DNA of 21,659 nt from an uncultured delta proteobacterium (GTDB lineage Bacteria; Myxococcota_A; Polyangia; Polyangiales; Polyangiaceae): the NCBI GenBank assembly GCA_903858055.1, contig CAIOHM010000555.1, positions 1 to 21,659 on the forward strand. The letters run 5' to 3'. The notes under the pieces were generated by a model, which was not told the origin of the DNA, did no database searches, and saw only the letters and a program-made list of their open reading frames with translations. Position 1 is the first letter of the stretch. Each line of letters opens with the position of its first letter. The translations under genes and the position numbers were made by a program. This document shows positions 8,998-16,243 of the stretch, in pieces.

Positions 8998-9807
8998 GTG
9001 CTGCCTCGTCTCCACCCGCGAAGCCTCTCTGGCCTCGGCCTCGTGGCGCTCCTCGCCTCGACCGTCGCGACCGCGGCGCCTCCAAAGGCTGCCACGCGCG
9101 ACGACGCGGCCCCGCGCGAGCTCGCCGTACCCGGACACGCGAAGGCCTTCTACGTTCCACCGGCGAAGGGCACGAGCAAGCGTGTCCTGCTTTGGCTTCA
9201 CGGGCGCGGCGCCCACGTCGCCGAGGACTGCGCCAAATGGGCGCCGGTCACGCGGAAGTTCGGTTGGCTGCTCTGCCCTCAGGGCGACGAAGACCGCGGG
9301 GGCGGGGCTCGAGGCTGGGCCAACAACGCCGAGCAAGGGCGCGACAACGTCGCCAAAGCGCTCGGCGCGCTCCGCAAGAAGAGCAAAAACTCCATCGAGC
9401 CCGGCCGGCACGTGCTCATCGGCTTCAGCGAAGGGGCCTTCGTGGCCATGCAGCTCGGCGTTCACGAGACGAGCACGTGGAGCCGCTGGCTCATCCTCGC
9501 TGCGAACGACGGCTACTGGCTCGGCGACGGCGTCCAACGCCTCCACGAGCAGCGAAAGAGTCTGCGGCGCGCAGTGCTCCTCACGGGCGCGAGCGACGAG
9601 GTCGCCCCCGAAACACGCCGAACCTTCGCGATCCTCGAGCGCGAGCGTGTGACCGCGAAGCTCATGATCGTCCCGGAGCTTGGGCATGAAGTGCCTGTAT
9701 CTCGCATGCATGCACTCTACACCTATCCGCTTCGTTGGCTGCTTGGCCTCGAAAACGACCCGCCGCCCAAGGGCTCGAAGAAGCCCCGAGGCGGCGGAGC
9801 CCGGTAG
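8998..9807 (+). CDS. Exported alpha/beta hydrolase (serine esterase-like)
   Basis: This 269-residue protein is read from the GTG at 8998, which has a GGGAG ribosome site and lies 13 bases after hemC. An Arg-containing start and hydrophobic core (SGLGLVALLASTVATA) form a signal peptide with cleavage near residue 26, so the protein is probably periplasmic or exported. The fold follows alpha/beta hydrolases. An oxyanion-type LLWLHGRGAH segment is followed by the nucleophile elbow GFSEGAF with Ser144, an acidic candidate in LTGASDEV (Asp200), and His230 in PELGHEV. This spacing resembles the phospholipase/carboxylesterase and dienelactone hydrolase families. The C-terminus is basic (PPKGSKKPRGGG). 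The substrate is unknown. It is convergent with recA, with 14 bases between the stop codons, and probably cotranscribed with hemC. Confidence 0.85.
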   Translation: MLPRLHPRSLSGLGLVALLASTVATAAPPKAATRDDAAPRELAVPGHAKAFYVPPAKGTSKRVLLWLHGRGAHVAEDCAKWAPVTRKFGWLLCPQGDEDRGGGARGWANNAEQGRDNVAKALGALRKKSKNSIEPGRHVLIGFSEGAFVAMQLGVHETSTWSRWLILAANDGYWLGDGVQRLHEQRKSLRRAVLLTGASDEVAPETRRTFAILERERVTAKLMIVPELGHEVPVSRMHALYTYPLRWLLGLENDPPPKGSKKPRGGGAR

Positions 9808-9821
9808 TCAGACCTCGGACG

Positions 9822-10847
9822 TCAGTCGGCGTCGCTCCGCTTGCCTGGACGCGTGGGACCGCTCGCGAGCACGGCGTCACGGAGCATGCGCGTCACGTCG
9901 GGGTTCGCCGCGAGCGTCTCGCGCGATCGCTCGCGACCGTTGCCGAGGGTCGCGCCACCGAACGAGAGGTGGTTGCCGCTCTTCTCGAGGAGCCCGCGCT
10001 GGAGCCCGAGGTCGATGAGCTCGCTCGTCTTGTCGACGCCTCCACCCCAGCGAATTTCGAACTCGGCTTCCGTGAACGGAGGCGCGCATTTGTTCTTCAC
10101 GATCTTCACGCGCGTGCGGCCGCCCACGAGATCGTCGCCCACCTTCACCTGGCCGATGCGCCGCACGTCGAGGCGCATCGACGCGTAGAACTTGAGCGCA
10201 TTGCCGCCGGTCGTGGTCTCGGGTGAGCCGAACGTCACGCCGATCTTCTGGCGAAGCTGGTTGATGAAGAGGAGCATCGTGCCCGTGCGGTGCGCGACCG
10301 CCGTGAGCTTTCGGAGCGCCTGGCTCATGAGTCGCGCCTGGAGCCCCATGTGGGCGTCGCCCATTTCGCCCTCGATTTCCGCGCGCGGCACGAGCGCGGC
10401 CACCGAGTCCACGACGACGAGGTCGACGGCGCCCGAGCGCACGAGCGCCTCCGTGATGTCGAGGGCCTGCTCGCCCGTGTCCGGCTGGGAGACGAGCAGC
10501 TTGTCGACCTCGACGCCGACCTGCTTCGCATAGGCGACGTCGAGCGCGTGCTCCGCGTCGATGAAGGCGCAGATGCCCCCGGCACGCTGGGCTTCCGCGA
10601 TCGCGTGGAGCGCGAGCGTCGTCTTGCCGCTCGACTCGGGGCCGAACACCTCGACGATGCGGCCGCGCGGGTAGCCGCCGATGCCGGTCGCGAGGTCGAC
10701 GGCGAGCGAACCGCTCGGGAGCACACTCACGGGCTCGGCGATGCTCTCGTCGCCGAGGGGCATGATCGATCCGCGACCGAATTGCTTCTCGATCGACTGG
10801 CAGACGGTCTTGAGCTGGCGGAGTTTGTCGGAGTGGGTTTCGAGCAT
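9822..10847 (-). CDS. recA: RecA recombinase
   Basis: This 341-residue protein is the DNA strand-exchange and SOS coprotease ATPase. The Walker A motif GPESSGKTT (69-77), Walker B region [12 protein letters not shown] (143-154), [11 protein letters not shown] (194-204) and the DNA-binding L2 loop [14 protein letters not shown] (207-220) are all present and intact. The C-terminus is relatively short, with a basic then acidic end (RPGKRSDAD). The ATG at 10847 has an AAAGG site 8 bases upstream. Its gene is preceded by yifB in the same direction with a 112-base gap that could hold its own promoter. No complete palindromic SOS operator is seen there. The first residues ([29 protein letters not shown]) follow the usual RecA start. 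Confidence 0.98.
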   Translation of the reverse strand: MLETHSDKLRQLKTVCQSIEKQFGRGSIMPLGDESIAEPVSVLPSGSLAVDLATGIGGYPRGRIVEVFGPESSGKTTLALHAIAEAQRAGGICAFIDAEHALDVAYAKQVGVEVDKLLVSQPDTGEQALDITEALVRSGAVDLVVVDSVAALVPRAEIEGEMGDAHMGLQARLMSQALRKLTAVAHRTGTMLLFINQLRQKIGVTFGSPETTTGGNALKFYASMRLDVRRIGQVKVGDDLVGGRTRVKIVKNKCAPPFTEAEFEIRWGGGVDKTSELIDLGLQRGLLEKSGNHLSFGGATLGNGRERSRETLAANPDVTRMLRDAVLASGPTRPGKRSDAD

Positions 10848-10959
10848 GAGATGACCTTTCGTTCGATGGACGAGCCCTGTCGTTCACGGCGCGCGGGACT
10901 CGCACGCGCCGCGTTCGGCCCCGAGCGGGCCTGAACCTTTTTGTGGGGGGGGTGCGCGG

Positions 10960-12516
10960 CTAGCTGGCGGCGCCCGCGACGAGGGAGGCTGCGCCGGCGC
11001 TGCGCCGATCGAAGACGCGGTAGGAGATCGCCTCGATCACGTGGGCCGTGCGGACGTCCTCGCACGCGGCGAGGTCGGCGATCGTTCGCGCGACACGGAG
11101 CACTTTTCCATAGCCGCGCGCGCTCAGGCCATGGCTCGTGGCGAAGCGCTCGACCTCCCGCGCGACGCCGGCGGCGAGCATGAGCGCGTCGTCGAGCTCA
11201 CGGGCCGAGAGGTGCGCGTTGCATGCAGCCTGCACACGATCGTGACGACGCCGCGCGCGCTGAATCGATCGCGCCGCTTCGACCCGCGCGCGGATCGCTG
11301 CTGACCCCTCTCCTTTCCCCCGCTCGTGGAGATCGTGGAGCCGCACCGGCGGCAGCGTGACGTGCAGGTCGAGCCGATCGACGATGGGTCCGCTGACGCG
11401 TGCGCGGTAGCTCCGAACGCGATCCGGCGAGCAGCGGCATCGGTCAGACCCGTCGCCGAGGTACCCGCAGGGGCACGGGTTCATCGCCGCCACCACGAGC
11501 GGCCTCGCGGGGAACACGGTCTTGGCGCCCGCGCGGCTCACGTGCACGAAACCGTCTTCCATGGGCTGGCGCAGCGCTTCGAGCGCGCTGCGTCGGAACT
11601 CCGGCAGCTCGTCGAGGAAGAGCACACCGTGGTGCGCGAGCGTGACCTCGCCTGGACGCGGCGGGTCGGCCCCGCCCACGATGGCCACCTCGCTCGCCGT
11701 GTGGTGAGGCGCACGAAACGGGCGCCGCGCGAGCAGCCCCTCATGGGGACGGAGAAGACCTGCGACCGAGTGAATCGCCGTGACCTGCACGGCCTCCGCG
11801 TGCTCGAGCGTCGGCATCACCCCCGGGAGCCTCCGCGCGAGCATGGTCTTCCCCGCCCCCGGCGGCCCGACGAAGAGCACGTTGTGTCCTCCCGCCGCGG
11901 CGATCTCCAGCGCGCGCCGCGCCGTGGATTGACCGCGAACGTCAGCGAAGTCGTCCACCACCGGGAGCAACGAGTCCTCCCTTGGCTCGAAGACCGGCGA
12001 CGCGATCGCACCACGCAGCGCGTCGGCGAGCTCGCGCAAATGGCCGATCGCCACGATGGGCAAGGTCTGCGCGAGGACCGCCTCGGGGCCGTTCGCGCGC
12101 GGCACGATCGCATGGCGATAGAGCTTCGGATCCGCCGCGGTGAGCGCCGGCAAGACGCCGCGGAGCGGTTGCAGTTCGCCGTCGAGCGAGAGCTCGCCCA
12201 AGAGGATCGCGCCCGCGAGGAGCCGCGCGTCGAGGTACCCGAGCGCCGCGAGGATGCCGGCCGCGATGGCGACGTCGAAGCCCGCGCCCGCCTTGCGCAG
12301 GTCCGCGGGCGCGAGGTTCACGACGATGCGGACCTCCGAGAGATCGACGCCGAGCCCCGCGAGCGCCGAGCGGACGCGCACGCGGCTCTCGCGCACCGCC
12401 GCCTCCGCGAGGCCGACGAGCTCGAAGCTCGGGATCGTGTGGGAAGCGTCGACCTCGACGCGGACGACATGAGCGTCGAAGCCCGCGAGGGCCATGGCAT
12501 GGGCGGTGGTGATCAT
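10960..12516 (-). CDS. YifB/ComM family Mg-chelatase-like AAA ATPase
   Basis: This 518-residue protein belongs to the family that includes ComM, a branch-migration helicase that helps integrate foreign DNA in natural transformation. The N-terminal Lon-protease-like ChlI domain has FELVGLAEAAVRESRVRVRSAL and the AxFDVAIAAGILA region. The AAA domain carries Walker A GPPGAGKT (217-224) and Walker B LFLDELPEF (299-307). The Cys-rich insert NPCPCGYLGDGSDRCRC (346-362) and the C-terminal Mg-chelatase domain (ACNAHLSARELD, then HGLSARGYGKVLRVARTIADL) are also typical. The ATG at 12516 is preferred over one at 12552. It aligns with family N-termini (MITTAHAMALAGFDA), and GAAGGGCGG precedes it as a ribosome site. 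Cotranscription with recA would fit a recombination role. Confidence 0.94.
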   Translation of the reverse strand: MITTAHAMALAGFDAHVVRVEVDASHTIPSFELVGLAEAAVRESRVRVRSALAGLGVDLSEVRIVVNLAPADLRKAGAGFDVAIAAGILAALGYLDARLLAGAILLGELSLDGELQPLRGVLPALTAADPKLYRHAIVPRANGPEAVLAQTLPIVAIGHLRELADALRGAIASPVFEPREDSLLPVVDDFADVRGQSTARRALEIAAAGGHNVLFVGPPGAGKTMLARRLPGVMPTLEHAEAVQVTAIHSVAGLLRPHEGLLARRPFRAPHHTASEVAIVGGADPPRPGEVTLAHHGVLFLDELPEFRRSALEALRQPMEDGFVHVSRAGAKTVFPARPLVVAAMNPCPCGYLGDGSDRCRCSPDRVRSYRARVSGPIVDRLDLHVTLPPVRLHDLHERGKGEGSAAIRARVEAARSIQRARRRHDRVQAACNAHLSARELDDALMLAAGVAREVERFATSHGLSARGYGKVLRVARTIADLAACEDVRTAHVIEAISYRVFDRRSAGAASLVAGAAS

Positions 12517-12598
12517 GCCGCCCTTCGTGCGAGCGGCGTGCCAGGGCTCCATGCTGGATTTTTGCTGAGCGCTTCATGCCCGTTCGGTGGCCGCGGCC

Positions 12599-12616
12599 GG
12601 CCAACGGTGGCCAACG
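12599..12616. repeat. Two direct GGCCAACG repeats in the divergent spacer
   Basis: The octamer GGCCAACG occurs at 12599-12606 and 12609-12616, a 10-base period (about one helical turn), in the 156-base spacer between yifB and the signalling gene cluster. Two same-phase copies could be an operator, but two octamers in GC-rich DNA may also be chance. No clear -35/-10 promoter was recognised in this spacer. Confidence 0.3.
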
Positions 12617-12672
12617 CCGTTTGCGGTCTGCCGCGTTGCGCCCCGAGGCCTCGCTCGCGTAGGCTTTTGCCG

Positions 12673-12837
12673 ATGAGCGGGCTCGTGACGAACGAAACCT
12701 CGGCGGCCAGCGCCGCGGCCAGATGGCTCGTCGTGGGCGCCTTCGTCGCGGCCTTCGTGCTGCTCGCGGTCACGGCGTCGCGCGCCCGCCACGCGCCTCC
12801 GGCCTCGCCGCCGATCGCCAAGAGGCCTTCCTCGTGA
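12673..12837 (+). CDS. Small single-TM membrane protein, function unknown
   Basis: This 54-residue protein starts at ATG 12673 (MSGLVTNETSAASAAARW). It has one strong membrane helix (about 17-36, RWLVVGAFVAAFVLLAVTAS) and a short basic, Pro-rich tail (RARHAPPASPPIAKRPSS). I do not recognise it. Support comes from its structure and from the GTGA overlap of its stop with the GTG start of the following kinase gene, the same coupling seen elsewhere in this window. It could be an accessory subunit of that receptor, or a spurious small frame. No strong ribosome site precedes it. Confidence 0.5.
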   Translation: MSGLVTNETSAASAAARWLVVGAFVAAFVLLAVTASRARHAPPASPPIAKRPSS

Positions 12838-15800
12838 GCCATCGCCCCGCTCGTCGTGACCGCGTGCTCGCGGCGGTCCGCTTCCTCGTCTCACTCGTGG
12901 CGCTCGCGGTCGCGCTCGCGGGCTGCACGGTCCGCGGACGCCCACTCGTGGGGACGGAGGCCGAGCTCGATCTTCGGTCGTGGAACTTCGAGCACAGCGG
13001 CCCCGTGAGCCTCAATGGGCGCTGGGAGTTCCTCGAAAACACGCTCACGGTCGGCGACCTCGACCGCGCCAACACGGGCCGCCTCTCGGTGCCGTTCCAA
13101 GCGGGCCCCTCCACGGACTCCACGGGTCAGCCCCCGCGAACGCTCGGGCACGGTGTGGCGCGCCTTCGCGTGAAGCTGCCTCCGCAGCCGACGGCGGAGG
13201 GCGACCTGATGCTCTACCTCCCCTACGTCTACAGCTCAGCGCAGTGGCACGTGCGCGTCGATCGGGGCGACGAGCACGGCCTCGAGATCGTGCGGGACGT
13301 GGGCCACGTGGGATCGAGCCACGAGCATGCGACCTCCCAGTGGCGCCCGCTCTTCGTGAGCGTGCCTGTCCCGCCGGGCGGCGGCACGCTCGACATTCGC
13401 ATCGCGCTCAGCAATTTCACCCACAGCCGCTTCGGCATTTGGGACGAGCCCGTCCTTGGAACGCACGACCAGCTCACGAAGCTGCGCATCGGCGAGACCG
13501 GCGGGAGTCTCGTGCTCATCGGGCTTCTGCTGATCACGGCGATCCACCACTTCATGATGTTCGCGCTCCGAAGCACCGAGCGCGAGACGCTGTGGTTCGG
13601 GCTCTTCTGCACCATCGTCGCCGTCCGGACGATCTCGCTGAGCTACGTCATCCAAGACCTTTGGCCGACGCTCGACGTCTACAACGTGCTCATGCGCATC
13701 GAGTATGGCTCGGTCGCGCTGGCGCCGCTCTTCGCGGTCCTCCTCGTCGACGAGCTCGTGGGCGGGCTCCCGCGCGTGCCGATGCAGGCCCTCATCGGGG
13801 CGCAGGTGGTCGTCGCCCTCTGCGCGGCGTTCCTCCCGTCGGTCGTCGTCACCGGGCCCGTGCTGAACGCCGGCCAGCTGCTCTTCCTCCCCGGCGGAGC
13901 GCTCGTGGTCATCGAGCTCGCACGCGCGTGGCTGCAGCGTCGCTCCGAGGAGTCGGCCATCGTCCTCGGCGGCTACGTGCTCCTCGTGCTGTGCGGCGTC
14001 TCGGACATCCTCTCGAGCCTGCAGTTCATCGACGTCCCGCTCCTCACGAGCTGGGGCTTGGCGCTCGTCATCCTCTCGCAGTCCTTCGTGCTCGCCCGGC
14101 GCAACGAGCTCGCGCGCGGCCGCTCGGAAGACCTCCTCGAAGCCCTCACGAGCCAGTCCGCGGAGCTCGAGCGCAAGAACGCCGACCTCGCCCGCATCGA
14201 CGCGCTGAAAGACGAGTTCCTCGCGAACACGTCGCACGAGCTCCGGACGCCGCTGAACGGCATCATCGGCCTCACGGAGGCCATGCTCGACGGCAGCGCA
14301 GGCACGCTCAACCCGCGCGCGATCCAGCAGCTCAACCTCGTCGTCGGCGCCGGTCGCCGCCTCGCCGCGCTCGTCGACGACGTCCTCGACTTCGCGAAGC
14401 TCCGCCACCACGAGCTCGAGCTCCGGGTGGAGCCGACCGACGTGGAGCTGCACATCGAGCTCGCGCTCCAGCTCACGCGACCGCTCGTGAAGGCGCCGCG
14501 CGTCACCCTGCGCTCCGAGTTCGCCGTCGACCTGCCGCCCGTGAGCGCGGACCCGAACCGATTGCAGCAGGTTCTGCTCAACCTCATCGGCAATGCTGCC
14601 AAGTACACGCACGACGGCGAGATCGTCGTCTCCACTGCGCACGAGGGCGCAAAGGTCGTCGTCACGATCCGCGACACGGGGATCGGCATCGAGGCCGACA
14701 AACTCGACCGCATCTTCGAATCGTTCGAGCAAGGCGACGGAAGCGTCGGTCGCCGCTACGGCGGCACCGGGCTTGGCCTCACGATTGCGCGCGAGCTCGT
14801 CGAGCTGCACGGCGGCACGATCACCGTCACCTCGGAGCCTGGCCAGGGGAGCACGTTCTCGTTCACGGTGCCCGTCTCCTCCGGCCGTGTGAACGACGGC
14901 GACCACTTCGCGCTGCGACGCCTCATCGAAGAGCCGCCCTCGAACGACGAGACGCCGCCCCCGAGCTCCACGCTCGAAACGAGCGCGTTTCGCCAGGCGA
15001 ACATCCTCGCCGTCGACGACGACGAGACGAACCTCGCGGTGCTCTCAGGCCAGCTCGAGACCGAGGGCTACAACGTCATCCGCGCCCGTGACGCCGAAGA
15101 GGCGCTGGCGAAGCTCGACGAGGGAACGAAGATCGATCTCGCGATCGTCGACGTCATGATGCCGGGCACGAGCGGCTACGATCTGTGCCGCGAGCTCCGA
15201 AGCCGCTTCGACGCCGCGGAGCTCCCCGTGCTGCTCCTCACGGCACGCACCCAGATGCAAGACGTCCTCGAAGGCTTCTCGGCGGGCGCGAGCGACTACC
15301 TCCACAAACCGTTCTCGAAGCGCGAGCTACGTGCGCGCGTCGAAGCGCATCTCCACGTCGTTCGCGCGAACGCGGCCTACGGGAAGTTCGTGCCGCGCCA
15401 GGTGCTCGAGCTGCTCGGTCGCACGCCCCAGGACCTGCGCCTCGGCGACACGGTGCACCGCACGGCGACGGTCGTGGTCTTCGACTTCGCGAGCCTCACG
15501 GGCTTCGCGGACGACGAGACGGCCCCCGAGGCGGTCTCGCGGCTCAACGACTTCTTCGCGTCGTCGAGCCAGCGCATTCGCGCGGCGGGTGGCGTGCTCC
15601 ACGGGCGCACGAGCCACGCGATGACGGTGATTTTCCCTGGAGATCCCCTGGCCGCCGTGCGCGTCACCGTTCGCATCGTCCGCGAATACGGCAACGCGTT
15701 CCCGATGTACGCGGGCATCCACCACGGTGAGGCGATCGTCGCGGCCGTCGGCGACGACGGGCAAATCGAGACCTCGCTCCTCGGCGATTCGGAGCGCATC

Positions 15801-16199
15801 GCCTCGCGCCTCTTGGGTCTCACGCGCGTCTTCGGGGCGCACGTTCTGCTCAGCGACGAGCTCATCATGGCGCTGCCGGAGTCCCATGACCTCGCGCTCC
15901 GCAAGCTCGGCCGCGTGCAGACGAAGGTTCGCCCCGAGGCGACGATCTTCCACGAGGTGCTCGACGGGGACGAGCTCGCCGACCGCTACGCGAAGACCCA
16001 AATGGCCGATGTGTTCGCACAGGCCTTGGCCGCGTATTCACTTGGGGAGTTCGTGCGCGCCGGCGAGCTCTTTTCGGCGATTCTGGAACGAAACGGCGAC
16101 GACGCGGCGGCTGAGTTTTACCGCGACCTTTCGGCGTCGTACGCCGAGCACGGTCCGCACCCGAGCTTCGAGGGCGAAGTCGTGTTCGACGTGCTCTGA
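12834..16199 (+). CDS. 7TMR-DISM hybrid histidine kinase with receiver and degenerate class III cyclase domain
   Basis: This 1121-residue protein is read from the GTG at 12834 (GTGA overlap). Order of domains: signal region ending in a lipobox-like LAGC (Cys31); a periplasmic DISMED2-type jelly roll (about 42-215, with VSLNGRWEF and LYLPYVYSSAQWHVRV); seven membrane helices (about 222-422); coiled coil (425-458); HisKA with His468 (TSHELRTPLNG); HATPase with Asn587, DTGIGI and GGTGLGL; receiver with Asp773 (IVDVMMP) and Lys825; and a cyclase-like domain (about 855-1045) followed by a TPR-like tail. The cyclase keeps one metal Asp (Asp884, VVFDF). It has His928 where GDA normally supplies the second Asp, and Arg988 where VNLASR supplies Asn, so it should be catalytically dead. 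DISM receptors generally sense carbohydrate-like ligands; here the ligand is unknown. Confidence 0.9.
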   Translation: MSHRPARRDRVLAAVRFLVSLVALAVALAGCTVRGRPLVGTEAELDLRSWNFEHSGPVSLNGRWEFLENTLTVGDLDRANTGRLSVPFQAGPSTDSTGQPPRTLGHGVARLRVKLPPQPTAEGDLMLYLPYVYSSAQWHVRVDRGDEHGLEIVRDVGHVGSSHEHATSQWRPLFVSVPVPPGGGTLDIRIALSNFTHSRFGIWDEPVLGTHDQLTKLRIGETGGSLVLIGLLLITAIHHFMMFALRSTERETLWFGLFCTIVAVRTISLSYVIQDLWPTLDVYNVLMRIEYGSVALAPLFAVLLVDELVGGLPRVPMQALIGAQVVVALCAAFLPSVVVTGPVLNAGQLLFLPGGALVVIELARAWLQRRSEESAIVLGGYVLLVLCGVSDILSSLQFIDVPLLTSWGLALVILSQSFVLARRNELARGRSEDLLEALTSQSAELERKNADLARIDALKDEFLANTSHELRTPLNGIIGLTEAMLDGSAGTLNPRAIQQLNLVVGAGRRLAALVDDVLDFAKLRHHELELRVEPTDVELHIELALQLTRPLVKAPRVTLRSEFAVDLPPVSADPNRLQQVLLNLIGNAAKYTHDGEIVVSTAHEGAKVVVTIRDTGIGIEADKLDRIFESFEQGDGSVGRRYGGTGLGLTIARELVELHGGTITVTSEPGQGSTFSFTVPVSSGRVNDGDHFALRRLIEEPPSNDETPPPSSTLETSAFRQANILAVDDDETNLAVLSGQLETEGYNVIRARDAEEALAKLDEGTKIDLAIVDVMMPGTSGYDLCRELRSRFDAAELPVLLLTARTQMQDVLEGFSAGASDYLHKPFSKRELRARVEAHLHVVRANAAYGKFVPRQVLELLGRTPQDLRLGDTVHRTATVVVFDFASLTGFADDETAPEAVSRLNDFFASSSQRIRAAGGVLHGRTSHAMTVIFPGDPLAAVRVTVRIVREYGNAFPMYAGIHHGEAIVAAVGDDGQIETSLLGDSERIASRLLGLTRVFGAHVLLSDELIMALPESHDLALRKLGRVQTKVRPEATIFHEVLDGDELADRYAKTQMADVFAQALAAYSLGEFVRAGELFSAILERNGDDAAAEFYRDLSASYAEHGPHPSFEGEVVFDVL

Positions 16200-16243
16200 A
16201 CACTGGCAACCTGCCGGCGAATCCGGTCTTCTGGGATGCGACG

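Noticed and set aside
10917..10942. Perfect GGCCC/GGGCC hairpin followed by TTTTT, like an intrinsic terminator on the plus strand
   Set aside because: No plus-strand gene ends there; recA and yifB are both on the minus strand, where no T-run follows the hairpin. The stem is only 5 pairs.
10932..10950. GTTCAG in the recA upstream region, resembling half of a myxobacterial LexA site
   Set aside because: Only the GTTCAG half fits the consensus as I recall it; the other half is mismatched at several positions, so an SOS operator is not supported.
12550..12552. Upstream ATG as start for the YifB-type ATPase
   Set aside because: Its 12 extra residues do not match family N-termini, whereas the ATG at 12516 has a strong ribosome site and the expected start sequence.
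13236..14906. A 556-codon minus-strand frame opposite the first receptor kinase
   Set aside because: It is antisense to a gene with clear domains and has Arg/Asp/Glu/Ala-rich low-complexity translation, with no recognisable motif.
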